Shown: positions 1 through 5,586, counted from the stretch's first letter. The stretch is DNA of 5,586 bases from Clostridiaceae bacterium (GCA_012522035.1 JAAYLF010000354.1:1-5586), one strand, 5' to 3'. Notes: generated by a model from the sequence alone, not told the origin. Numbers and translations: made by a program.

Positions 1-131
1 AGATTAGGCTTGATGCATACATTCAATTCGGGCTTTAAATACTTGTCATAACCCAAATGCTGAAACATCTCTTTTATCTTTTCATAGACTACTTCATAGT
101 CATATGTATCACATTTCTGAACATATACCAT
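1..131 (-). CDS. DUF362-type protein, N-terminal part (cut by window edge)
   Basis: Reading leftward from an ATG at 131-129, an open frame of 43 codons runs off the window. It begins MVYVQKCDTYDY and ends with CIKPN followed by CT, the start of a Leu codon. The pattern of a short opening beta strand, a helix (about residues 13-27, VVYEKIKEMFQHLG), then a strand carrying KPNL matches the start of DUF362 proteins. These are often fused to 4Fe-4S ferredoxin domains and have no firmly known general function. The start is supported by a GGGTGG sequence 5 bases upstream of the ATG. The gene overlaps the last 23 bases of rdgB in a different frame, so it is probably cotranscribed and may be translationally coupled. 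Only the N-terminus is visible, so iron-sulfur motifs cannot be confirmed. The family call rests on pattern memory of a short segment. Confidence 0.7.
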   Translation of the reverse strand, partial: MVYVQKCDTYDYEVVYEKIKEMFQHLGYDKYLKPELNVCIKPN

Positions 132-771
132 TATATCCACCCATGTTATCTTTAATAATTTCGGCAAGACTCCGTATAGCCTTTGCCCTGTGGCTTATCC
201 TATTCTTCTTGTAGCTATCAAGCTGTGCAACGGTACAACTCTCTTCAGGCAAATAAAATACAGGATCGTATCCAAACCCGTTGCAGCCAACTGGTTGCAA
301 AGATATATAGCCGTGTAGTCTTCCATGCGCGGAAAAGGTTTTTGCATCGTCACGTATTGCAGCAATGGAACATTCAAAATATGCATTCCTCTTTTCACTG
401 GGAATGCCCTCCATTTCCACAAGCTACTTCTTTATATTATCCTCATCCGCAGCGTCATTTCCATCTGCTGATGCATATCTGGCAGAGTAGATACCTGGTC
501 TTCCTCCAAGGGCATCAACGCATAGACCGGAATCATCTGCAATCACCATGTAAGGAGGTTTAAACACTCCGCTCTTTGTGACAATATCAAATATGCCTTT
601 TTTCTTGATATATGCGTTTTCGCAAAAAGTTGTACCGTTTTCCTCCGGAAACTCGTGAACGCCAGCATCCTTTGCAGATATAACTTCTGCAGAAATACCG
701 CAATCCTTCAGGATGCTTTGCATTTCGCGAACCTTGTTTACATTTTGTGTTGCCAAAACTACCTTAAGCAT
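109..771 (-). pseudogene. rdgB: XTP/dITP diphosphatase (RdgB/HAM1 family) interrupted by an in-frame TAG codon
   Basis: The family hydrolyses non-canonical purine triphosphates (dITP, XTP) to monophosphates in the cytoplasm, keeping deaminated bases out of DNA and RNA. The frame starts at the ATG at 771 (GGAG is 9 bases upstream, and the ATG shares one base with the lepB TAA) and gives 115 residues. A TAG follows at 426-424. The same frame then continues for 104 more codons to a TGA at 111-109, about 220 codons in all. Motifs lie on both sides: LATQNVNKVRE (6-16), TFCENA (48-53), ADDSGL (78-83) and GGRPGIYSARYA (89-100) before the stop; GFGYDP (165-170) and ISHRAKA (192-198) after it. Without the TAG it would be a normal full-length enzyme. 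Compared with E. coli RdgB from memory, the TAG replaces the first Leu of a KLL motif, about 8 residues are inserted before ADDSG, and the C-terminal tail is about 13 residues longer. As written, the product would lack half the fold. It may be a sequencing error, a fresh nonsense mutation, or read-through. Confidence 0.88.
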
Positions 772-1577
772 TATTTTGCTCCATATATTACTTTGCCAAG
801 AACATCGTTTATGGGAACGGGTCCTATTGCCCTGCTGTCTTCACTGTGATTTCTGTTGTCGCCCATGCAGTAAATCTCGCCTTCCTTAACAACAATTCTG
901 GTCAAATCCCCATCGCCCATGGAAGGTGGTACAAGATTCTTGTACGTTATCGGGCTTTCATTATTAACGTAATCCTCTTCAAGAAGTTCTCCGTTTCTGT
1001 AAAGCTTTCCGTCCTTTATTTCAAGAACGTCACCCGGAACTCCGATAACCCTCTTAATCCAATACTTATTGGTCTTTTCCGTTTTGAAGAACTTCTGGGT
1101 TATCATGTTGTACTTTACCGACTCTTCAATTTCAGTAAAGAAATTTCTTTTTTCCAGAGTTGAGTCAAATACAACTATATCTCCATGTTTGGGCTGTCCG
1201 AAAATGTATGGCATTCTGGAAATAAAAACCACATCTCCCTGCTCAAGAGTCGGATACATGGATCTTCCAAAAACTTCGCTTGCCCTGATTACATACGAGT
1301 TGATAATTATGGCTATGAAAAATGCAAGAACAATAGTCCATACCCAGCTCATAATGTTTTTCACTACCTTCCTGTATGGAAATGCAGCGGCTGTAACTTG
1401 AGCAGTCGCTTTTTCCTCTTTCGCCAACTCTTCCCTGCTTTCATCCTCTTGAACTGTTTCAACCGCAGTATCTTCCACTGAATTCTCTTTTGCCGTTTCG
1501 TCATATTCCAATTCTTCGGAGATTGTTGCCTCTTCTTCAAAAGACTCATACCCGCTTAACATATTCTCTTTTTCCAT
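771..1577 (-). CDS. lepB: Signal peptidase I (type I leader peptidase, Ser/Lys protease) with long acidic N-terminus
   Basis: This membrane enzyme removes signal peptides from exported pre-proteins on the outer face of the cytoplasmic membrane. The 268-residue protein has an unusual acidic cytoplasmic head (residues 1-56, with 22 Glu/Asp against 5 Lys/Arg) and a basic patch (PYRKVVK, 67-73). One membrane segment follows at about 75-97, and then the S26 catalytic domain. Box B is GRSMYPTLEQGD with nucleophile Ser106. Box D is YWIKRVIGVPGD with general-base Lys175. Box E is GDNRNHSEDSR (239-249). All catalytic boxes are intact, so it should be active. The N-in/C-out single-span layout is the usual one for Bacillota; only the acidic head makes it longer than a B. 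subtilis SipS-type enzyme. The start ATG has AAAGGGA about 7 bases upstream. It lies 22 bp after queH, and its TAA overlaps the rdgB ATG by one base (TAATG), which suggests coupled translation. Confidence 0.96.
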   Translation of the reverse strand: MEKENMLSGYESFEEEATISEELEYDETAKENSVEDTAVETVQEDESREELAKEEKATAQVTAAAFPYRKVVKNIMSWVWTIVLAFFIAIIINSYVIRASEVFGRSMYPTLEQGDVVFISRMPYIFGQPKHGDIVVFDSTLEKRNFFTEIEESVKYNMITQKFFKTEKTNKYWIKRVIGVPGDVLEIKDGKLYRNGELLEEDYVNNESPITYKNLVPPSMGDGDLTRIVVKEGEIYCMGDNRNHSEDSRAIGPVPINDVLGKVIYGAK

Positions 1578-1599
1578 AACATATCCCTTTCATTTCAAA

Positions 1600-2121
1600 C
1601 TATTTTTCATACAAAGATTTTATACAACCACAGTATTTTTGTCTATACAGGCCCATCTCTCTTGCCTGTTTCTGACCTTCTCTAAAACCTTTGGAAAAAT
1701 CCCTGTATACAAATATCAAGTCGTTTTTTTCTGCGAATTTTTCTCCTATTTCCTTTATCATCTCATGGTCCTGATAAGGACTTACCAAAAGCGTAGTGGT
1801 AAAATGGGAAAACCCGTTTTCCTTTGCATAATCTGCTACCCTCTTCATTCTTATAGTATAGCACATTTTGCATCGCAATTTTCTTTCCTGCTCAAAATTT
1901 TTCCATTTTTCCATATCAAAATCATCCACACAAACAAGAGGTACATCCTTGTTTTTCAAAGCTATTTGAGCATTCTCCATTCGTCTCTGGAATTCGTCAT
2001 AAGGGTGAATGTTCGGATTTGCAAACATTCCCGTTATTTTGCAATCCTTGAAAGTTTCCCTTATGTCATCAATTACATACAGGCTGCAGGGTCCGCAGCA
2101 CACATGTAAAAGCAGGTTCAA
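1600..2121 (-). CDS. queH: Epoxyqueuosine reductase QueH (DUF208)
   Basis: QueH reduces epoxyqueuosine to queuosine at the wobble position of GUN-anticodon tRNAs. It is the non-orthologous replacement for cobalamin-dependent QueG. The 173-residue protein carries the family pattern: HVCCGPC near the N-terminus (Cys8, Cys9, Cys12), RCKMCYTIR in the middle (Cys84, Cys87), the TTTLLVSPYQ segment (108-117) and YRQKYCGC near the end (Cys164, Cys166). These cysteines are the expected iron and 4Fe-4S cluster ligands of the family; the exact assignment is not visible here. The start is a TTG, chosen because LLLHVCCGPC follows at once as in homologs. A strong AAGGAGG lies 7 bases upstream, and the TTG overlaps the ruvB stop as TTGA. 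The gene ends in a genuine TAG: reading on gives a TGA about 16 codons later, within lepB and out of its frame. No queA or tgt is visible in the window. Confidence 0.95.
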   Translation of the reverse strand: MNLLLHVCCGPCSLYVIDDIRETFKDCKITGMFANPNIHPYDEFQRRMENAQIALKNKDVPLVCVDDFDMEKWKNFEQERKLRCKMCYTIRMKRVADYAKENGFSHFTTTLLVSPYQDHEMIKEIGEKFAEKNDLIFVYRDFSKGFREGQKQAREMGLYRQKYCGCIKSLYEK

Positions 2122-3179
2122 CTCTCTTCCTCCTTGAGCAAATCAAATATATTAAGCTGTTGACTGCTTTCATGATCATGAGGAATCCCAAGATGAGTAT
2201 ATGCAGAATGTGTCGCAATTCTTCCTCTTGGAGTCTTTGCAAGGAATCCAAGCTGAATAAGATAAGGCTCGTACACATCCTCAATTGTAGTGATTTCCTC
2301 GCCTGTTGCAGCAGCCAACGTCTCCAGACCTACAGGTCCTCCATCAAATTTCAGTATTATCGTACTTAAAAGATTTCTATCCACATTATCAAGACCCAGC
2401 TTGTCAACTTCAAGAGAATCAAGACTCTTGGCAGCAATTTCATGTGTTATGTCCCCATTGCCTTTTATCTGCGCAAAGTCCCTGACTCTTCTTAGAAGTC
2501 TGTTTGCTATTCTTGGAGTACCCCTGGACCTTAATGCAATTTCCCTTGCACCATCTTCATCTATTTTAACACCTAGAATACTTGCAGATCTTTTAACTAT
2601 GGAGGATAGCTCCTTCACAGTATACATCTCCAACCTGCTTATAACACCGAACCTGTCTCTTAAAGGTGCAGTAAGCAAACCTGCCCTTGTTGTTGCTCCT
2701 ACCAATGTAAATCTAGGAAGATCAATTCTTAATGACCTTGCTGCAGGTCCTTTACCCATAATAATATCGAAAGCAAAATCCTCCATGGCAGGGTAAAGAA
2801 TCTCCTCAACAGTCCTGTTCAGTCTGTGAATCTCATCTATAAATAAAACATCAAACTCATTAAGATTTGTAAGTATGCCGGCCAAATCACCAGCCTTCTC
2901 TATGGCAGGCCCTGATGTGATTCTTAGATTCACTCCCATTTCGCTGGCTATGATGCCAGCCAGGGTGGTCTTACCAAGACCAGGCGGTCCGTAAAGCAGC
3001 ACATGATCAAGAGGTTCGTTTCTTTGTTTTGCAGCTTCAATAAATATGGAAAGATTCTTTTTTATCTTCTCCTGCCCAATATATTCACTGAACCTCTTCG
3101 GCCTTAGACTGCTTTCATCAATGTCATCAGCTGAAATCTCCGGAGAAACTATTCTTTTGTCCTCATTAAAATCAACCAT
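2118..3179 (-). CDS. ruvB: Holliday junction branch migration ATPase RuvB
   Basis: RuvB is the hexameric AAA+ motor that pumps DNA through the RuvA-bound Holliday junction during recombinational repair. The 353-residue length is typical. In order, the protein shows the entry motif RPKRFSEYIGQ (26-36), Walker A GPPGLGKT (64-71), Walker B with DEIHR (115-119), sensor 1 GATTRAG (161-167), the arginine-finger segment PLRDRFG (172-178), and sensor 2 around GTPRIANRLLRR (220-231). The C-terminal winged-helix domain ends in the family's RGRIAT signature (318-323). All ATPase residues are present, so it should be functional. The ATG has GGGAGG about 5 bases upstream and lies 12 bp after ruvA. The last codons (KEEES) are encoded by the same bases that form the queH ribosome binding site, and the TGA overlaps the queH TTG. 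Confidence 0.98.
   Translation of the reverse strand: MVDFNEDKRIVSPEISADDIDESSLRPKRFSEYIGQEKIKKNLSIFIEAAKQRNEPLDHVLLYGPPGLGKTTLAGIIASEMGVNLRITSGPAIEKAGDLAGILTNLNEFDVLFIDEIHRLNRTVEEILYPAMEDFAFDIIMGKGPAARSLRIDLPRFTLVGATTRAGLLTAPLRDRFGVISRLEMYTVKELSSIVKRSASILGVKIDEDGAREIALRSRGTPRIANRLLRRVRDFAQIKGNGDITHEIAAKSLDSLEVDKLGLDNVDRNLLSTIILKFDGGPVGLETLAAATGEEITTIEDVYEPYLIQLGFLAKTPRGRIATHSAYTHLGIPHDHESSQQLNIFDLLKEEES
2129..2135 (-). promoter_or_regulatory. Strong ribosome binding site supporting the queH TTG start
   Basis: AAGGAGG lies 7 bases before the TTG at 2121-2119, inside the final codons of ruvB. It fixes the queH start and implies translational coupling through the TTGA overlap of start and stop codons. 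Confidence 0.85.
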
Positions 3180-3191
3180 TGTGCCTCCCTA

Positions 3192-3794
3192 TCAACCATG
3201 CATTTTTCTTAATGCCAGTTTGACCGTCTCTTCAAGAGTCAGCCCTTTCTGATATACTTTTCTTACTGCGCTGGCAGATTCTTTTGCGCTGTAACCAAGA
3301 ACCATCAATGCAGAAATTGCATCCTTTTCAATATTGCCCTCTATCATGACACCGGTGTTTTCTGCTGTTTCGATTTGGTCCACATCCATGCTTTTCTTTA
3401 TCTTGTCTTTCAGTTCCAGTATGATCCTCTGAGCCAGTTTTGGACCTATGCCTTTACTCTTTGCAATGGTCTTGTAATCTTCTGTCGCCACAGCAAGACC
3501 AAGCTCGGAAGATGTAAGGGTCGAAAGCACATTGAGAGCCATCCTGGGACCAACTCCACTAACGGTTATAAGCATTTCGAAACTTGAGAGCTCTTCCCTT
3601 GTAGCAAAACCATACAGTGTAATTTCGTTTTCCTTAACATTCATATGAGTATGAACAGTTACCTGGCTATTTGCCTCACCCAAAGCAGCTATTGTATTCA
3701 TGGAAGCATATATCCTGAAACCAATTCCACCAACTTCAACAACTACATAGTCCAAACCCTTGTGAACCAAATTCCCTTTTATAAACTCAAACAT
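3192..3794 (-). CDS. ruvA: Holliday junction DNA helicase subunit RuvA
   Basis: RuvA tetramers bind four-way junction DNA and load and regulate RuvB. The 200-residue protein has the normal three-domain layout. An OB-fold occupies about 1-63, starting MFEFIKGNLV with the VEVGGIGFRI strand. Tandem helix-hairpin-helix motifs follow at SGVGPRMA (79-86) and KGIGPKLA (114-121). A variable linker (about 135-155) leads to the RuvB-contacting domain III (about 155-200, with ALMVLGYSAKE). The start ATG is preceded by AAAGGAAA at suitable spacing. The gap after ruvC is 56 bp, the widest inside the block, and holds a possible secondary promoter. The gap to ruvB is 12 bp. Confidence 0.97.
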   Translation of the reverse strand: MFEFIKGNLVHKGLDYVVVEVGGIGFRIYASMNTIAALGEANSQVTVHTHMNVKENEITLYGFATREELSSFEMLITVSGVGPRMALNVLSTLTSSELGLAVATEDYKTIAKSKGIGPKLAQRIILELKDKIKKSMDVDQIETAENTGVMIEGNIEKDAISALMVLGYSAKESASAVRKVYQKGLTLEETVKLALRKMHG

Positions 3795-3825
3795 GGCATT
3801 TCCTTTCTAGTATTTTTCAGAGAAT

Positions 3826-3854
3826 ATAATACAGTCTGTTAGGATTTTAATCAA
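3826..3854 (-). promoter_or_regulatory. Possible internal promoter for ruvAB
   Basis: Reading leftward, TTGATT (3854-3849, overlapping the ruvC stop codon) is followed after 17 bases by TATTAT (3831-3826). The hexamers match consensus at 4 of 6 and 5 of 6 positions. The predicted start near 3819 would leave a leader of about 25 bases carrying the ruvA ribosome binding site. It lies in the only sizeable gap within the ruv genes. In AT-rich DNA such matches arise by chance, so this is a candidate only. Confidence 0.4.
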
Positions 3855-4336
3855 ATCCTTTTTGCAGTAAGCAGTGAATGTGCATGGCAAATGGCCACAG
3901 CCAGTGCATCCGCTGCATCATCCGGCTTTGGTATCACGTTAAGGTTTAATATAACCTTGACCATATGCTGCACTTGTTCCTTTGCGGCCCTTCCATAACC
4001 TACAACGGCCTGTTTTACCTGAAGTGGAGTATACTCATATACAGGCACTTCCTTTGAGGAAGCACAAAGAACACAAACTCCCCTTCCCTGGGCAGCTGCA
4101 ATAGCAGTCTTGGCATTGGTGTTGAAAAACAAGTCTTCAATGCTGCAGCAATCCGGCTTGTACATATCTATTATCTGCTTAAGTTGCACATCAATCTTCT
4201 TTAACCTGTCTGAAAAAAGCTCTTTTGCATCAGTCCTTATGACACCATAGTCAATAGGCTTGAAACTGTTGTTCTTGTATTCGACAAGACCATATCCAAC
4301 TATTGCAAATCCGGGGTCAATCCCTAATATAACCAA
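3851..4336 (-). CDS. ruvC: Crossover junction endodeoxyribonuclease RuvC
   Basis: RuvC is the dimeric Mg2+-dependent resolvase that nicks Holliday junctions symmetrically after RuvAB branch migration. The 161-residue protein is near the family length and has the RNase H-like fold. It opens VILGIDPG with catalytic Asp7. SIEDLFFN supplies Glu67 and the neighbouring Phe residues that intercalate at the junction. VGYGRAAKEQV (112-122) carries a conserved Lys. DDAADALAVAICH supplies the last two acidic ligands, Asp140 and Asp143. All four metal-binding acids are present. The start is a TTG, chosen because the conserved GIDPG must lie at residues 5-9, no upstream ATG is in frame, and GAGGTG lies 7 bases before it. 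The binding site overlaps the stop codon of the hydrolase gene, suggesting coupled translation. Confidence 0.97.
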   Translation of the reverse strand: MVILGIDPGFAIVGYGLVEYKNNSFKPIDYGVIRTDAKELFSDRLKKIDVQLKQIIDMYKPDCCSIEDLFFNTNAKTAIAAAQGRGVCVLCASSKEVPVYEYTPLQVKQAVVGYGRAAKEQVQHMVKVILNLNVIPKPDDAADALAVAICHAHSLLTAKRI

Positions 4337-4343
4337 TACAAAA

Positions 4344-4349
4344 CACCTC
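4344..4349 (-). promoter_or_regulatory. Ribosome binding site supporting the ruvC TTG start
   Basis: GAGGTG lies 7 bases before the TTG at 4336-4334 and shares its first two bases with the TGA stop of the upstream hydrolase. Ribosomes finishing the hydrolase would be placed on the ruvC start region. Confidence 0.75.
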
Positions 4350-5226
4350 AGTTTCCTATTTCTCTGCAGCGGTCTTCCGGACGCAACTTAACTCCTTTTT
4401 CAGGCACACCTTTTCCAAACAGATTCCACAGCCATTTGCACGAAAGCTCCATCCAGGGTTCTGCAAGTGGTTCAAGATTAAATTTGTTCGCATATGTGCA
4501 ATGATTAGCCAGTGAAAGACCATGCGCTCCATCCTGAAATACATGCAGTTCAAATGGAATATTGTAATCTGCAAGTCCTTTTGCAAACAACAATGCATTT
4601 TCCACAGGCACAGCATTATCCATAAATGTATGGAACAAAAATGTCGGCGGTGTATGTTTGCCTATATTCTTCTCACACGAAGCCTTTACAAGCATGTCCT
4701 TCAATCCTTCATATCCATCCAATAATGTATTTATACTTCCTCCGTGGGTATATGTATCTGCAGATATTACCGGATATCCCAGAATCAGTGCATTGGGCCT
4801 GTTTTCTCCATTCAAACATCCAGATGCTTCCTGAATCTCAGGATCGTTCCACCTGGTTCCAAGCATAGCAGTTAAATGTCCACCAGCAGAAAAACCGCAA
4901 ACAGCAATCTTGTCCGGATCAGTATGCCATTTTTCAGCATTCTCTCTGATTATCTTCAATGCTTTTGACAACTCGACAAGTGGTGCTGGATATCTCGCAT
5001 GCTCGCCTACTGAGTATCTCAAGACAAAAGCGTTGAATCCGTTTGCAAGATAAGACAGGGCTATAGGTTCTGCTTCCCTGTCAGATGTCATTTGATATCC
5101 TCCACCAGGACATACCAAAACACAAGGCCTTTTGGATGATAAAAGGATTTCATCCGACTTGTCCTGGATATAAGTTGTTAGATGAACCCTTTTGTCGTTT
5201 GTTAGGTATATTTTTTCTACTAGCAT
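4348..5226 (-). CDS. Cytoplasmic alpha/beta hydrolase, esterase-like (acetyl-xylan-esterase/BD-FAE-like)
   Basis: This is a complete serine hydrolase of 292 residues. It has the oxyanion-hole motif PGGGY (40-44), the nucleophile elbow GFSAGG with Ser113, the acid in TFMDNAVPVENA with Asp203, and the base in DGAHGLS with His235. The PGGGY / GFSAGG / DxxVPVEN / GAHG pattern resembles proteins often annotated as acetyl esterase, xylanase-associated esterase or bacterial feruloyl/acetyl esterase. There is no signal peptide or membrane segment, so it should act in the cytoplasm, perhaps on imported acetylated sugars; that substrate is a guess. I chose the ATG at 5226 over the in-frame ATG at 5238. 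GGGGGA lies just upstream of 5226, while 5238 has no binding site and would sit only about 11 bases from the predicted transcript start. It leads the ruvCAB block with an 11-bp gap to ruvC, although it has no obvious role in recombination. Confidence 0.9.
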   Translation of the reverse strand: MLVEKIYLTNDKRVHLTTYIQDKSDEILLSSKRPCVLVCPGGGYQMTSDREAEPIALSYLANGFNAFVLRYSVGEHARYPAPLVELSKALKIIRENAEKWHTDPDKIAVCGFSAGGHLTAMLGTRWNDPEIQEASGCLNGENRPNALILGYPVISADTYTHGGSINTLLDGYEGLKDMLVKASCEKNIGKHTPPTFLFHTFMDNAVPVENALLFAKGLADYNIPFELHVFQDGAHGLSLANHCTYANKFNLEPLAEPWMELSCKWLWNLFGKGVPEKGVKLRPEDRCREIGN

Positions 5227-5255
5227 AATTTCCCCCATTAATTGTTATCATAAAT

Positions 5256-5284
5256 AGTATATCACTTTGCTAAAAACTTCTCAA
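5256..5284 (-). promoter_or_regulatory. Likely main promoter of the hydrolase-ruvCAB-queH-lepB-rdgB block
   Basis: Reading leftward, TTGAGA (5284-5279) and TATACT (5261-5256) are separated by 17 bases. Each hexamer differs from consensus at one position. The predicted transcript start is near 5249, leaving a leader of about 22 bases to the chosen hydrolase ATG at 5226. A weaker alternative, TTGAGG-N18-TATATA, lies further upstream at 5378-5349. No terminator is visible between this promoter and the left edge, which fits a single long transcript. Confidence 0.68.
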
Positions 5285-5324
5285 CACAAACCAGTATTTA
5301 ACATATTTATAGTCATTTTGTGTT
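5283..5324. repeat. 8-bp inverted repeat upstream of the hydrolase promoter
   Basis: AACACAAA (5283-5290) and TTTGTGTT (5317-5324) are perfect inverted copies 26 bases apart. The left arm touches the -35 box of the minus-strand promoter. It could be a spaced operator; there is no T-run or close stem to suggest a terminator. Confidence 0.4.
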
Positions 5325-5397
5325 TAGAACTGAAACTAGTTGACATAATATATATGGTGTGCAAAAAATTTGCCTCAAAAATTTTGCATTTTACCTA

Positions 5398-5426
5398 TTG
5401 ACAACCAGCATCAGGATATGTATAAT
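5398..5426 (+). promoter_or_regulatory. Consensus sigma-A promoter of the tRNA cluster
   Basis: TTGACA at 5398-5403 and TATAAT at 5421-5426 are separated by exactly 17 bases, matching the vegetative sigma consensus at all 12 positions. Transcription should start near 5432-5434, about 27 bases before tRNA-Gly. A- and T-tracts just upstream (about 5361-5393) could act as an UP element, as is common for strong stable-RNA promoters. Confidence 0.9.
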
Positions 5427-5432
5427 AAACAA

Positions 5433-5447
5433 GTCAACGTTGTTGAC
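5433..5447. repeat. Small palindrome at the tRNA transcript start
   Basis: GTCAAC-GTT-GTTGAC is a perfect 6-bp inverted repeat with a 3-base centre. It begins 7 bases downstream of the TATAAT box and ends 12 bases before tRNA-Gly. It could be a small 5' leader hairpin removed during tRNA processing, or a protein binding site at the transcript start. Confidence 0.45.
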
Positions 5448-5459
5448 ACATTAAAGAGT

Positions 5460-5533
5460 GCGGGTGTAGTTCAATGGTAGAACATCAGCCTTCCAAGCTG
5501 ATTGCGAGGGTTCGATTCCCTTCACCCGCTCCA
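5460..5533 (+). tRNA. tRNA-Gly (anticodon TCC)
   Basis: A complete 74-base cloverleaf with encoded CCA. The acceptor stem GCGGGTG pairs with CACCCGC. The D-arm is GTTC/GAAC. The anticodon stem TCAGC/GCTGA carries the loop CTTCCAA with anticodon TCC at 5492-5494. The T-arm GAGGG/CCCTT (one G-T pair) carries the loop TTCGATT. The discriminator base is T, followed by CCA. It reads GGA and GGG glycine codons. It is the first gene of a divergent stable-RNA cluster with its own consensus promoter. Confidence 0.98.
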
Positions 5534-5537
5534 ATTT

Positions 5538-5586
<49 letters not shown>

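Noticed and set aside
195..422. Second minus-strand frame overlapping the rdgB 3' half
   Set aside because: Shifted frame of rdgB; it holds no family motif, while the other frame carries GFGYDP and ISHR.
183..563. Plus-strand open frame opposite rdgB
   Set aside because: It is antisense to a frame with clear RdgB motifs, has a Cys/His/Gln-rich low-quality composition, and has no recognisable domain.
1639..2109. Plus-strand open frame opposite queH with hydrophobic stretches
   Set aside because: The hydrophobic residues come from complementing Lys/Glu-rich queH codons; queH itself has all expected cysteine motifs.
2290..2796. 168-codon plus-strand open frame opposite ruvB
   Set aside because: It is a shadow of the strongly conserved ruvB frame; no domain and no convincing ribosome binding site.
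5227..5238. Upstream ATG at 5238 as the hydrolase start
   Set aside because: It has no ribosome binding site and lies only about 11 bases from the predicted transcript start; the ATG at 5226 follows GGGGGA.
5239..5345. LexA/SOS box for the ruv genes
   Set aside because: I looked for GAAC-N4-GTTC-type sites here and before ruvA. Only poorly spaced fragments (GAAC-N8-GTT near 5327-5341) are present, so SOS control is not supported by sequence.
5340..5345. Another TTGACA as a plus-strand -35 box
   Set aside because: No acceptable -10 hexamer lies 16-18 bases downstream, where the sequence is an A-tract. The TTGACA at 5443-5448 likewise would place its -10 inside the tRNA.

Overview
This 5586-base window looks like chromosomal DNA from a low-GC, Gram-positive anaerobe of the clostridial type. 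The evidence is an AT-rich composition, strong AGGAGG-type ribosome binding sites, tight gene packing, a Bacillota-type type I signal peptidase, QueH in the ruv cluster, and tRNA genes that encode CCA. A placement near Ruminiclostridium/Acetivibrio is an inference from gene content and protein style, not from a search.

Layout. All protein genes lie on the minus strand and read right to left as one packed block. The order is alpha/beta hydrolase (esterase-like, 5226-4348), ruvC (4336-3851), ruvA (3794-3192), ruvB (3179-2118), queH (2121-1600), lepB (1577-771), rdgB (771-109, broken by an in-frame TAG) and the first 43 codons of a DUF362-type protein (131 to beyond base 1). Gaps are short: 11, 56 and 12 bp, then a 4-bp overlap, 22 bp, a 1-bp overlap and a 23-bp overlap. 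This suggests one transcription unit. A good minus-strand promoter (TTGAGA-N17-TATACT) sits just upstream of the hydrolase. A weaker candidate before ruvA could supply extra ruvAB transcript. On the plus strand, a perfect-consensus promoter (TTGACA-N17-TATAAT) drives a divergent tRNA cluster: tRNA-Gly(TCC), then tRNA-Arg(TCT), which is cut by the window end.

Function. RuvA, RuvB and RuvC are the complete Holliday-junction migration and resolution machine. QueH does the last step of queuosine synthesis on tRNA. LepB removes signal peptides from exported proteins. RdgB would clear dITP/XTP from the nucleotide pool. The hydrolase has a full Ser-Asp-His triad and no signal peptide; its substrate is unknown.

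I see no CRISPR array, transposon, phage or defence genes, and no convincing new system. The most noteworthy point is the in-frame TAG in rdgB at a position where the family has leucine, with all conserved motifs intact on both sides. It could be a sequencing error, a recent nonsense mutation or recoding. No stretch over 300 bases lacks a gene; the longest gap (5227-5459) holds the two divergent promoters and two small inverted repeats.
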